Below, one piece after another: positions 1 through 10,412 of a DNA stretch of 64,000 bases. Source of the DNA: Ancistrus triradiatus. Its lineage: Eukaryota > Chordata > Actinopteri > Siluriformes > Loricariidae. The stretch spans positions 310,001 through 374,000 of the forward strand of contig JAJAGP010000355.1 in NCBI GenBank assembly GCA_025084515.1, written 5' to 3'. Position numbers and translations under genes: made by a program. The notes under the pieces were generated by a model. It worked only from the letters and a program-made list of their open reading frames with translations. It had not been told where the DNA came from and did no database searches. Each line of letters starts with the position of its first letter. Within the stretch, counting starts at the first letter, position 1.

Positions 1-300
1 TTGCCCATGGTTGAGTTTGGAGTCTGACTGTTTGAGGCTGTGGACAGGTGTCTTTTATACAGATAATGAGGTCAAACAGGTGCCATCAGCTTCTTAAAGA
101 AGTTTGAGGTCTGTGACAGCCAGACCAAATACTTATTTTCCACCATGATGTACAATTAAATTCTTTAAAAATAATGTGATTTCCTTGATTTTTTTCCCCT
201 CATTTTGTCTCTCATAGTTGAAGTGTACCAGTGATGAAAATTACAGACCTAGCAGAACTTGCACAATCAGTGGCTGACTAAATACTTTTTTGCCCCACTG
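1..300 (-). mobile_element. Tc1-like family B, 5' end fragment
   Basis: The terminus ends ...ttttttgccccactg and is followed by TA. Read on the minus strand it matches the left end of the copy at 10413-11958: the terminal repeat, the untranslated leader and the transposase start codon (ATG at 6-8). The element runs off the left edge. A short internal deletion is visible in the leader, near 105-130. Confidence 0.85.
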
Positions 301-302
301 TA

Positions 303-690
303 TGCCCAAAGGTCTGTGGATGCTAGAAATCAGAGGCAGCAATATGTGCATGAATACCGAGTTTGACCAGTTTGCTGCTATAACAGCCTCTATTCTTCTG
401 GGAAGGCTTTCCATTCGACTTTGATGAAGAACAATACTGAGCTCAGCTACTTATGTTTTACCCCTGACCCACAGCTGGTGTTCAGTGTGCAGACCACTCC
501 AAACTCAGTCAACAATTTCTTTATGGACCTTGTTCTATACACCGTGACACTGTCATGGTCCTGCTGAAGCAGGAAAAGGCCTTACCCAAACAATTCACAC
601 ACAATCCTCTAGAATGCTATTGTGTGCAGCATTGTAACGGTTTCCCTTCCCTGAAATTAAAGGGTCCAACTTAAACTACCATCAAAAAAG
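303..690. mobile_element. Decayed Tc1/mariner non-autonomous element
   Basis: Stretches such as attcttctgggaaggctttcc and ctttatggacctt resemble a dispersed fish Tc1-related element whose ends read cactatatggccaaaagt. The remains of one such end (aaaggtctgtggatgc) lie near 308. The resemblance is from memory of the family and the borders are unclear. Confidence 0.45.
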
Positions 691-699
691 CTCTAGCCA

Positions 700-1757
700 A
701 TTATTCCTAGCCAACCAAAATTACAGTTGGGAAGATGGTAGCCAACTATAACATTTCCCTAGCATCCTTTCTATCCTTGTTCATCTGTCAGACTGCCAGA
801 TTCTGAAGTGTTATTTCACATTACACAATAAACCTTTTTTCCATGGCTCCTGGGTGTAAGGTCAGTGTGCTTTACACCACTCCAGTTGAAACAGTGCATC
901 ATGACTGTGTTGCTTTTTTTGTGGATACTAGACCACAAACCCCAATTTCATAAACTCCCGATAAACAGTACTTCTGCTTAAGCTGCTTTCAAATGTCACA
1001 CATACGGCTGTTACGTTCAGCATTACGTTCTGTGAAACGGGACACCGACCGAAATGGATGCTGACTGTACATTACCATATAGTCACACAGTAGTTTAGAT
1101 ACAGTACGTATTCTTATCTTTGTATCTTTTATAAAATTTGAAACACTTTCCGATGACAAAAATGAAAGAAACATGGTTGTTTTCTGCCTTCAAGACTGCG
1201 ATTCTCTTTTCAGTCAGCAGGTGTCGCAAGGTTTCACTCATACTAGTTTTCTTTCATTCAGACGTTTGTTAGATGTATACAAGACAGACTTTTATTTCCT
1301 GTTATAATTTTCAAGACCTTGGACATTATAGTGAACGGACGTTGATCGTGCATACCTATATGAATGTGATACGTGCAACCAAGAACAACTGATGTTTAGG
1401 TGCTGTGATGTGAACTCAACCCTCGTATTCTGCAACGCCTGAGTGGATGTTCCCTACACATTTCCAAAATATGATGACAGAAGATGAATAGATGACCAGG
1501 GCAGCTTTAGCAGGGCAGAAATAAAAATTTTTTTGACATGATGCAAAGATTTCATGGCTGTGTGCTTGCTTTTAGGCACCTGTTAGCAAGTATTGTGGCT
1601 TAATTCACTACTGCAAAGGGGTTGTCGTTATACTTTTGACCATGGTGTGTATTATCCATTATAGCGTAGTTTAGATTAGGCACAATCTGAACCAGTACCA
1701 GGCTATATCTGAGAATAACACATGTATGGAAATTCTAGCTCTACTAATCCGAATTAC
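700..1757. other. No gene seen; contains one repeat shared with 61 kb
   Basis: AT-rich sequence without convincing coding potential. The only structure noted is about 150 bases (985-1135) that are similar to 61030-61130; these are listed separately. Confidence 0.5.
985..1135 (+). repeat. Unclassified dispersed repeat, copy 1
   Basis: The core ttctgtgaaac.gg.ca..gacc.aaatgg.tgctgact, followed by a gap and then tagtcaca, recurs at about 61047-61112. Two copies over 100 bases long in one window imply a dispersed repeat. No coding content or terminal structure was recognised. Confidence 0.55.
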
Positions 1758-1868
1758 CTGTAGTCTCCAGTATTGTTATGCTAGTGGGTGTTTTCTCTTT
1801 TCCACTCTCTTTTCCTGTCGGCTCAGTGTCCTCTTTTGCATCTGCATGCTCCTCTTCCTCTTTCAAAC
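1758..1868 (-). CDS. Candidate internal exon, acidic Glu/Lys/Thr-rich (hypothetical)
   Basis: Seen: a 111-base open segment on the minus strand lies between a pyrimidine-rich acceptor (TCTGTCCTTTTAGCAG, just above 1868) and the donor ACAG/GTAATT (below 1758). In the open frame it encodes about 37 residues rich in Glu, Lys and Thr, starting LKEEEEHADAKEDTEP. Both ends are phase 1, so it can be skipped or included without a frameshift. The mucin-like exon at 18089-18989 on the same strand also ends in phase 1, so the two would join in frame through a Gly codon. Inference: a further stalk exon of that gene, separated by a transposon-filled intron of about 16 kb. Short open segments with fair splice sites also arise by chance, and no homologous family is recognised. 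Confidence 0.35.
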
Positions 1869-2330
1869 CTGCTAAAAGGACAGATACCATATGGTTCAAA
1901 ACATGGCATACTTGATTTCTTTGAGAAAGCTGACCTATACAGCATAGGACTTTGAGAGTTTGAAAAAGCATTGTCATAATAAAGTCACGTTTTATAACCG
2001 ACAGTGGTGCTTGAAAGTTTGTGAACCCTTTAGAATGTTCTATATTTCTGCATAAATATGACCTAAAACACACAAGAGAACCAAGTTAAACAAATGAGAC
2101 AAAAATATTATACTTGGTCATTTATTTATTGAGGAAAATTATCCAATATTACATATTAGTGAGTGACAAAAGTATGTGAACCTCTAGGATTAGCAGTTAA
2201 TTTGAAGGTGAAATTAGAGTCAGGTGTTTACAATCAATGAGATGACAATCAGGTGTGAGTGGGCACCCTGTTTTATTTAAAGAACAGGGATCTATCAAAG
2301 TCTGCTCTTCACAACACGTTTGTGGAAGTG

Positions 2331-2570
2331 TCAAGTCAAGTCAAGTCAGATTTATTTATATAGCGCTTTTTACAATGGAGCATTGTCTCAAAGCAACTTT
2401 ACAGGTTTAGATTATCTCCTAATAACTACGTCCAATCTCAAATTGAGCAAGCCTAGGGCGACAGTGGCAAGGAAAAAAAACTCCCCTAGTTTCTAGGAGA
2501 AAACCTTGGAAGGACCAAGACGCACAAAAAGGGACCCAACCTCCTTGGGCGGCGTAGATGATAAATCTGT
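2331..2570 (+). repeat. Short interspersed repeat E inside family A copy 1
   Basis: Begins tcaagtcaagtcaag, followed by tttatttatatagcgctttt, and ends ...ccttgggcggcgtagatgat. Other copies or parts lie at 6592-6834, 20640-20887, 26905-26975 and 51835-51900. Comparison with the uninterrupted family A copies places the insertion between ...tgtggaagtg and atcatgg. No target duplication longer than three bases is visible here. Confidence 0.85.
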
Positions 2571-2573
2571 ATC

Positions 2574-3604
2574 ATGGTACGAACAAAGGAGATTTTCTAA
2601 GGAGCTCAGAAAAAGAGTTGTTGATGCTCAACAGGATGAAAAAGGTTACAAAACCATCTCTAAAAAGTTTGGACTCCACCAATCCACAGTCAGACAGACT
2701 GTGTACAAATGGAGGGAATTCAAGACCGTTGTTATCCTCCCCAGGAGTGGTCGACCAACAAAGATCACTCCAAGAGCAAGGTGTGTAATAGTTGACGAGG
2801 TCACAAAGGACCCCAGGGTAACTTCTAAGCAACTGAAGGTCTCTCTCACATCGGCTAAATGTTAATGTTCATGAGTCCACCATAAGAAGAACACTGACCA
2901 ACAATGGTGTGCATGGCAGGGTTGCAAGGAGAAAGCCACTGCTCTACAAAAAGAACATTGCTGTTCATCTGCAGTTTGCTAAAGATCACGTGGACGAGCC
3001 AGAAGGCTATTGGAAGAATGTTTTGTGGACGGATGAGAAACAAATAGAAACTTTTTGGTTTAAAAGAAAAGTGTTATGTTTGGAGAAAGAAAAAACACTG
3101 CAATTCCAGCATAGAACTTATCCCATCTGTGAAACATGGGTGGGTGGTAGTGTCATGGTTTGGGCCTGTTTTGCTGATCTGGGGCCAGGACGGCTTGCTA
3201 TCATTGATGGAACAATGAATTCTGAATTATATCAGAGAATTGTAAAGGAAAATGTCAGGACATCTGTCCATGAACTGAATCTCAAGAGAAGGTGGCTCAT
3301 GCAGCAAGACACCGACCCTAAACACACAAGCCGTTCTACCAAAGAAATGTTAAAGGATCATGGTTCATTCATGTTTTGGAATGGCCAAGTCAAAAGTCCT
3401 GACCTTAATCCAATGTAAATGTTGTGGAAGGACCTGAAGTGAGCAGCTAATGTGAGGAAACCCACCAACATCCCAGAGCTGAAGCTGTTCTGTATGGAGG
3501 AATGGGCTAAAATTCCTCCAAGCCGGTGTGCAGGACTGATCAACAGCTACAGAAAACGTTTAGCTGCAGTTATTGCTGCACAGGAGGGGCACAGCAGATA
3601 CTGA
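2574..3604 (+). pseudogene. Family A transposase pseudogene (copy 1)
   Basis: A remnant of a Tc1-type DDE transposase, the enzyme that cuts and pastes the element at TA sites. The ATG at 2574 is followed by an extra T, so the frame stops after eight codons. The shifted frame then reads through the paired helix-turn-helix region (KTISKKFGLHQSTVRQTVYK; GRPTKITPRARCVI). A second shift near 2865 leads to the catalytic half at 2909-3418. There WTDE supplies the first Asp and QQDTDPKHTS the second, but the third acidic residue is lost because the codon after DLNPM is TAA. The remaining C-terminal part follows the stop. Not functional. Confidence 0.92.
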
Positions 3605-3825
3605 AAGCAAAGGTTCACATACTTTTGCCACTCACTAATATGTAATATTGGATCATTTTCCTCAATAAATAAATGACCAAGTATAATATTTTTGTCTCAT
3701 TTGTTTAACTGGGTTCTCTTTGTCTACTTTTAGGACTTGTGTGAAAATCTGATGATGTTTTAGGTCACATTAATGCAGAAATATAGAAAATTCTAAAGGG
3801 TTCACAAACTTTCAAGCACCACTGT

Positions 3826-4149
3826 ATGTATTAATGTCACATGGACATCTGATATGGCTGCAGAGATGTAGAAGATGTAGATTTCAGCAAAATGAACCTA
3901 CACTAACACACCTACATTCAGTTCTTTGGATTGAAGAGATGTGTCATATAAAACTGAACATTAGGCTTTTCTGTTCATTCTGACACCTGCATTTCCCGCT
4001 GTCTACAAGCTAAAACAAAGAAAAAAGCTGCTAAAAGTATTTACTATTTATGAAATGATTAGATTTAGCTTTAACTGTGAGATTTCAATCTGGAGGTTGG
4101 TATTAAGAAATAAAGTGAAAGATTCCAGTTACACAAAGTTACATCACTA
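3826..4149. other. No feature recognised
   Basis: AT-rich sequence between two elements. Nothing recognised on either strand. Confidence 0.5.
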
Positions 4150-4290
4150 TCAGAAAGCTGTTGCAGACCTGAAATGCAGGAATGGATGCATATTAAGAAA
4201 TGAAATGTCTTGGGTTAATACTGCCTGCAATTAAATAAAGTCAAAATATTTCCATACTGTCCCAGCCTTTCCTGATTTAATTCTGAGGTA
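4150..4290. mobile_element. Family C terminal fragment
   Basis: Contains the subterminal block gttgcagacctgaaatgcag, then a decayed ...actgtcccagcctttcctgatt. This matches one end of the family C elements (compare 56000-56165). Because family C ends are long inverted repeats, the orientation of an end fragment cannot be decided. Confidence 0.75.
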
Positions 4291-4355
4291 ACTGTAAAAT
4301 TGTTTAAAGTAATAATATTGAATATTGAATTTACTGGCACATAATTACTCTAGGG

Positions 4356-4560
4356 CTCTTGAGTAGCACAGAGGTCTAATTTCTTAGACCACCACCGCAG
4401 GTATCTGGGTTTGTTTCCCAGTGGTGCCTTTCAGCTGGGTCAGGCGTTACATGAAGGCACAAAGGTTTGCAGAATCATCCACTGGCACTACACCACCGAC
4501 CTGTGTTCTCTGGGATAGGTGCCCCTCCATCCACCCACACCCGGCAGGAAAACTTATTTT
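4356..4560 (+). repeat. tRNA-related SINE-like repeat
   Basis: The segment starts gagtagcacagaggtctaat and carries gggtttgtttccc about 50 bases on. These sit where the A and B boxes of a tRNA-derived SINE head would be. A tail rich in ccatccacccacacc follows. The assignment rests on spacing and resemblance only, and no second copy is in the window. Confidence 0.4.
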
Positions 4561-5424
4561 TAGATTAGATTAGATTAATATATTTTTGACAAAAATAACT
4601 TCATTATCGTTATCGTTACTGTTAGATATAGAATTTGACTATTATTATCCCTACAAGTGATGGGTAAATAGTTTTTTAACAAATTGTCATTGTGGTTAAT
4701 TAGCAAAATCTTACACTGAAAGTATGAGAAAAAGAAGATAAAATAAATGATAAATTGAAATCAATTTTAAAAATAAATTAAAATATATTTTTAACAAGCC
4801 CCCATTACACATTTTTTGAAATTCTTGTGATAGAACATCCTGTTCATAATTTACAGTTTAATGTTCACCTGAGTGTGTAGGACCCCATTGTAATTCATGT
4901 AGTTCATTTTTTTGCTCCACTGGAATGTAAATATAAGATAACAACGAAGGTATGTTTCCTTTGTGATCCATCAACATGGGAAATACCTGAGCATAGTCAA
5001 AGACTATGAAAATACCTACATGCCTGAAAATGTCCTACTGAAAAGCGAATTGTTTAAAAAAATAATCAACTAGAGCTTCTACATAAAAACAAATAAATAA
5101 GAAAAATGCCTTAACCTATTGGCTATACATATATTAATCTATTAATTTGCCAGTACTAATCTCACACAGCATAAATAAGTATTCTTGATGAGGACTACAA
5201 TAGCAGGATGTGTTTTGTCTCATTATTGAAGCACCTGCCTCTGGTGCAGCTCTTCTTACCACATTAGCTGTCATTTGCATGAATAAAAGCCTTGATACAA
5301 ATCTAAGGAGAGAGCTAACAAGGAGGGGACCTGGTGTGTGTCTGTGCACAAATGTGTATACTGCTATGTGGCTTTCTGGGTTCCATCATACTTCAAACTG
5401 ATGTTTCTATATGTATATATGTTA
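4561..5424. other. No gene seen; balanced-composition block at 5140-5400
   Basis: Mostly AT-rich. The block 5140-5400 is less skewed, has no repeat match in the window and is open in one frame without codon-like character. It could be a conserved non-coding element; cross-species alignment would decide. Confidence 0.35.
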
Positions 5425-5667
5425 TATATTATACTTTGTCATTTATTTATTGAGGAAAATGATCCAATATTACATATTAGTGAGTTGCAAAGCTATGTGA
5501 ACCTCTAGGATTAGCAGTTAGTTTGAAGGTGAAATAAGAGTCAGGTGTTTCAATCAATGAGATGCCAATCAGGTGTGAGTGGCCACCCTGTGGCATTTTG
5601 AAAAACAGAGATGTATCTTCTAAGTCTGACCTTTACAAAACATTTGTGGAGGTGTATCACGTCATGA

Positions 5668-6591
5668 ATGATGTCAGAAAAAGAACTGCATCAGGATGGA
5701 AAGGGTAACCAAACCATCTCTAAAGAGTCCAGACTCCATCCATCCATAGTTAGACAGACTCTGTGCAAATGGAAGAAATTTAAGACCATTCATACCCTCT
5801 CTAGTTGTAGTCAATCAACAAAAATCACTACAAGAGCTAGGTCCTCGAAGTCGCAAAAGACCCATGGGTAACCTCTAAACAACTAAAGGCCTTTCTCACA
5901 ATTGCTAAAGTTAGTGTTCATGAGTCAACCATCAGGAAAGCTCTGGATAATATTTTGGTGCATGGCAGGGTTGCAAGGAGAAAGCCACTGCTGTCCATAA
6001 AAAACATTGCTGCCTTCTGCAATTTGCTAAGGATCTTGTGGACAAGCCAGAAAGCTGTTGGAAAAAATGTTTTGTGGAAGGATAAGACCAAAATAAAACT
6101 TTTTGGTTTAAATGAGAATCATTGTGTCTGGAGAAAATACAACACTACAATTCAGAAATTCATAACAACGTTAGTTCTACTATGAAACATGTAGGTGGTA
6201 TAATCGTGGTATGGACCTTTTTTCCTGTATCTGGTCTTGCCATCATTGCTGGAACAATGAATTCTGATTTATACCAACAAATTTTAAAGGAAATTGTCAG
6301 GACATCTGTCAGATGAACTGAATCTCAAGAGAGCATGGGTCATGCAGCAAAACAATGAGCCTACACAGACAAATCGTTCTACCACAGAATGGTAAAAGAA
6401 GAATAGAATTATTGTTTTACTGATCAAGTCAAAGTCCTGACCTTAACCCAACAGAAAGGAAGAAAGTGAGGAGACCCACCAAAATCTGAGTTGAAGCTGT
6501 CTGTATGGAAGAATGGGCTAAAATTCCTCCAAGCCAATATGTGGAACTGATGAGTAGTTACCAGAAAAGTTTTGTTGAAGATACTGTTGCA
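5668..6591 (+). pseudogene. Family A transposase pseudogene (copy 2)
   Basis: Aligns by eye with copy 1 from the helix-turn-helix region (5668-5871, ISKESRLHPSIVRQTLCKW) through the linker (MVHGRVARRKPLLS at 5955) and the catalytic half. At the first catalytic site the motif reads WKDK instead of WTDE. At the second it reads QQNNEP in place of QQDTDP, so an Asp is lost. Several frameshifts separate the parts, and repeat E interrupts the 3' end. Dead copy. Confidence 0.85.
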
Positions 6592-6834
6592 AAATTTTTT
6601 TTCTACTTTAACTCTTACATATAACATCCAGGTTGCCCAAGGAGGATGGGTCCTTTATTGAGTCTTGGTCCTCCCAAGGTTTCTTCACTATGACATTTGT
6701 AGAGTTTTTCCTTTCCACTGCCACCTCAGGTTTGCTCAGTTAGGGCTTTCAGCCTACCTATTTGTAAAGCTGCTTTGAGACAATGCTCTGTGGTGTAAAG
6801 CACTCTATAAATAAATTTGACTTGTCTTGACTTG
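6592..6834 (-). repeat. Short interspersed repeat E with nine-base target duplication
   Basis: Inverted copy of the repeat at 2331-2570. It is bounded by actgttgca at 6583-6591 and again at 6835-6843, a duplication of family A sequence. An A/T-rich tail (aaattttttttc) lies at the 3' end of the repeat. Target duplication plus a tail fits a SINE, while an 8-9 base duplication would also fit a hAT-type DNA element; the class is not settled. Confidence 0.88.
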
Positions 6835-6876
6835 ACTGTTGCACAAGGGGGTCACACCAGAAAGCTAAGATTCACA

Positions 6877-6988
6877 TACACTATATACACAAAAGTTTGT
6901 GGACACCCCTTGTAATCATTGAGGTCTGCTATTTCAGCAACACTCACTTATAACATCTTCTTAATATAAAGCATACATTTCTCAATTC
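6877..6988 (+). mobile_element. Tc1-type terminal fragment (cactatata group)
   Basis: Starts tacactatatacacaaaag, then tttgtggacaccccttg. The following taatataaagcatacattt recurs at 62508-62520 in another copy of the same group. Only one end is present. Confidence 0.7.
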
Positions 6989-7195
6989 AGGGTGACATGG
7001 TGATGTAGTAGTTAGCACTGTCTCCTCACAGCTCCAAGATCCCTGGTACAATCCTGACCCTGGACTCCTGCTGTGTTGAGCTTGCATGTCCTCCCCATTC
7101 CTGTGTGGGTTTACTCCAGGTGCTCGGGTTTCCTCTCACATTTCAAAGACATGCATGTTAGTTTAACTGGTATTTCCAAACTGACTAGGATTAAG
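6989..7195 (+). repeat. Dispersed SINE-like repeat D (gacatggtgatgtagtag head)
   Basis: Contains the conserved order head box, ctcctcacagctccaagat, tgtgttgagcttgcatgtcc, ggtttcctctcacatttc and aaagacatgc. The same order is seen at 8069, 28440 and 44800 on the plus strand and at 17836, 41205 and 42773 on the minus strand. The head resembles tRNA A and B boxes. Confidence 0.75.
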
Positions 7196-7224
7196 CAGAT
7201 ATGTTAGTAGGTTTTTCTGATTAA

Positions 7225-7965
7225 GCCTTTTGTGCATTGTCTTGCTGGAAAATGCATGGACTCCCTTGGAAAAGATGCTGTCTTAAAGGTAAAAATCTCA
7301 ATTTATTTTCTGCATTAAAGTTTCAGTCACAGACGTGTAAATGACCTTTGCCACCCCATACATGACAGATCCTGGCTTTTGGACTTGTTGCTGATAACAG
7401 TCTGGTTGTTCCTTTTCATCTGTGGTCTGGAGCACACAGCATCCAATTTTCCCCCCCAAAAGATCTAGAATACTGATTTATCTGACCACAATACATGTTT
7501 CCACTGTGTGATGGTCCATCCCTGATGCCTCCGACAAGTCGAAGCCACTTCTGGTTTCTTTTGTGCACTGTAACAATTTAAGTGGCATTTGTGAATGTTA
7601 CTCCATATTGTAGTGCTTGACAAAATTTGCCAAAGTAATCCCTTGCCCATGTGTTTATATCAGCTACTGACAAATGCCAATTCTCGATGCAGTGCCATCT
7701 GAGAGATAAGAGATCAAAGGCGTCCAGTTTAGACTCGCACCCTTGCCCTTCACGCACTGAAATTCCTTCAGAGTCCTTAAATCATTTAATGATATTATGC
7801 ATATTATATCTAAATCCCTTCCAATCTTTCTTTGAGGATTATTGTTTTTAAACATTTCAATAATTTTCTCGTGCAATTGTTAAACTGGAGATCCTCTGCC
7901 CAGTTTTGGTCCTCAAAGACTCAGTCTTTCGTAGATACTCCTTTTGTACCAAATCATGATTACAA
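7225..7965 (-). mobile_element. Family C internal piece with transposase pseudogene
   Basis: The minus strand carries the middle and 5' part of the family C transposase. WSDKSVF (7465-7485 region) holds the first catalytic Asp, preceded by WTITQWKHVLW. Upstream residues read GKGLLWQILSSTTIW. Stops and shifts break it, including a C-run near 7449-7456. The piece ends near 7965 with ...ccaaatcatgattac; both terminal repeats are missing. Confidence 0.8.
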
Positions 7966-8068
7966 AACAAAACAGAAAACCTCCAATGATGATGAATATG
8001 ATGCATATGATCATGAATTTTCCATTTTACGTTTAAACGATGTATTAAATACTCTTGACTACATAATA

Positions 8069-8480
8069 GGGTGGCACGGTGGCTTGCTGGGTAGCAGGTT
8101 TGCCTCTCAGCCCTAGGGTCTCAGATTCACGTCCCTATATGCATGGAGTTTCCATGTTCTTGCCATGTTCCTCCCACAGTCCAAAAAACATGGAGGTTAG
8201 GTTGACTGGTCATTCTAAATTGTCCTGGTATGAACGAGTGTGTGGATGACTGTGTGTCTGCATGCCCAGCGATGGATGGTGCTCTGTTCTGAGTGTTATC
8301 CTCTTCCCCTTCCCTGCGCCTGATACAGTCCCCCAGGGGGTTGTGGTTTCCAGATGAGAGTATGCTGTGTGCAGTTGGCTGCCGCTTGTCACCGGTCTGT
8401 GCTGATTGGATGTAAAAGCCCAGTGTTGTCCATTGTAAAGTGTCTTGAGTTTGAGAAAGGCGCAATATAAGTGTAACTAA
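8069..8480 (+). repeat. Dispersed SINE-like repeat D, long copy
   Basis: Starts agggtggcacggtggcttgc and keeps tgcatggagtttccatg and ttcctcccacagtccaaaaa. It extends to a 3' part (gcccagcgatggatggt ... gaaaggcgcaatataagtgtaa) that the shorter copies lack. Confidence 0.78.
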
Positions 8481-9170
8481 TAATAATAATACTAATACAA
8501 ATAATAATATAATATAGTCAAGTAAAACAAGTACTGTAAATAAACCTGTGGTAAGTTCTGTTTTTTTTCAGAATATTCAATGAGTTCACACCTCTTATTT
8601 ATTTTTGGCAGTAAGACGGAATAATGTCTTACAATGGCTATTTAATATAATTCTGAAGAAAAATATTGATGACACCAAAACAAGTTCATTAAACCATTCA
8701 AAATGAGAGCCTTGGATGATTAATTTAAGTAAAGTGAATCTAAGCTCAGGCCCAAAAGCAGGAGAAGAAAGGGTACTGCTCTGATTTACATCTATACTGG
8801 AAATGATTTGTTAAATAAAATGTATTGTTTTTACAGCATGCTAAATGTTTCCTGCTCCCTTAGTCCCCCGCTTATTGAAATAATCCATTTTACTGGACTC
8901 ACTTGACAAGTTCAGTATCTGAGGGTAAAATGAGAAAATAAATAATCATGGCCTTTAAACAGCATAGCGGCGTGTTTTGCAATGATTGGACAGCTCAGTA
9001 GGACTCATACATTCTTCACTGCTCTGACACACACTAAGGGTTTAAGCATGTTAAGCACTTCAGGATAGAGTTTTATAAAAAATGCATCGTCTTTGACTCA
9101 GTGGTAGTGCTTCTTCTTAGTTTGACAAACACTGCATTTTCTGGGATTGGTTAAGAAATCTGCGAACAGA
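8481..9170. other. No feature recognised
   Basis: AT-rich intergenic or intronic sequence. No repeats, splice-bounded open segments or RNA genes were recognised. Confidence 0.5.
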
Positions 9171-9498
9171 TACAGTGGTGATTGAACGTTTGTGAACCGT
9201 TTATACTTTTCCATATTTCTGCATAAATATAACCTATTACATCATCAGTTTTTATTTGATAAAGAGAACACAACTGAACAAATGACACAAAAATATTATA
9301 CTTTATAAGTATAAAATATTATACTTGGTCATGTATTTACTGAGGAAAATGATCCAATATTACATATTAGTGACAAAAGTATTTGAACCTCTAGGATTAG
9401 AGGTTAATTTGAAGGTGAAATTACAGTCAGATGTTTATTTAAAGAACAGAGACCTATCAGAGTCTGATGTTCAAAACTCATGCTTGTGGAAGTACATC

Positions 9499-10377
9499 AT
9501 GGTGCGAAAAAACATTTCTGAGGACCTCAGAATGAGAGTTGTTGAAGCTCATCAGGCTGGAATAGATTAGAAAATGGAGTTTGGACTCTTCCGATCCACA
9601 GTTAGACAGACTGTGTACAAATTGAGGAATTTCTAGTTACTCTGTCGTCAACAAAGATCACATCAAGATCAAACCTTGTAATTGTCCATGAGGTCACAAA
9701 AGAACCCAGGGTAACTTCTAGGCAACTAAAGTCCTTTCTCACATTGTCTTATGTTAATGTTCATGAGTCCACCATCAGGAGAACACTGAACAAAAATGGT
9801 GTGCAAGGTTAGGTTATAACGGGAAAGCCACTGCTCTCCAAACAATTGTGGATATACTACACCAAAACTGATTTCTTGGCTTAAATGAAGAAGTGCCTAG
9901 ACAAAGAAAAACACTGCATTCCAGCATAAGAACCTTATCCCATCAGTGAAACATGGTGGTGGTAGTATCAAGTTTTTTTGCCAGTTACGCTGCTTCTGGG
10001 CCAGGACAACATACCACCATGTATAAAACAATGAATTCTAAATCATACCAGCAAAGGTGAGCACATCTATCTGTGACCTGAATCTCAAGAGTAAGTGAAA
10101 TACGCAGTAAGACAGCAACCCTAAGCACACAAGTCGTTCTACCAAAAATGGTTATGAAGAAGTTCATATTTTGGAACAGCCAAGACAAAAGTCTTAATCC
10201 AACAGAAATGTTGTGGAAAAAGTTTATGTGAAGAAACTCACTAACATCCTCGAATTGAAGCTGTTCTATAAAGAGAAATAGGCTAACATTCATCCACGCT
10301 AATGTACAGGACTGTTCGACAGTTATGAAAGTTTAGTTGCAGTTGTTGCTTAACAAGAGGGTCACACTAGATACTGA
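9499..10377 (+). pseudogene. Family A transposase pseudogene (copy 3)
   Basis: The start is intact (ATG at 9499, MVRKNISEDLRMRVVEAHQAG), but an in-frame stop follows at codon 24. Downstream pieces of the helix-turn-helix and catalytic parts can be followed in changing frames. The segment normally holding WTDE is missing between ...gccactgctctccaaac (9840) and ttcttggcttaaatg, so the first catalytic residue is deleted. The third (NPTEM) is still visible near 10198-10212. Confidence 0.85.
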
Positions 10378-10412
10378 AAGAAAAGTTTACATGCTTTTGC
10401 CATTAACAGATA

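Larger units (their letters stand above)
2002..3823 (+). mobile_element. Tc1-like family A, copy 1 (both ends present)
   Basis: The left end is cagtggtgcttgaaagtttg at 2002; the right end is its inverse, closing ...caagcaccactg at 3823 and followed by TA. The expected TA at the left has decayed to GA. Inside each end a second, related motif (gtatgtgaacctctagg) repeats the outer one (gtttgtgaaccctttag), the IR/DR arrangement of vertebrate Tc1-like elements. A 240-base foreign repeat interrupts the leader at 2331-2570. Confidence 0.93.
5425..6876 (+). mobile_element. Tc1-like family A, copy 2 (both outer ends lost)
   Basis: Begins at the inner part of the left terminal repeat (atactttgtcatttatttattgagg) and ends at ...aagattcacata, before the right terminal repeat. 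Repeat E sits at 6592-6834 within the 3' part of the transposase, flanked by an exact nine-base duplication of the target. Confidence 0.88.
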
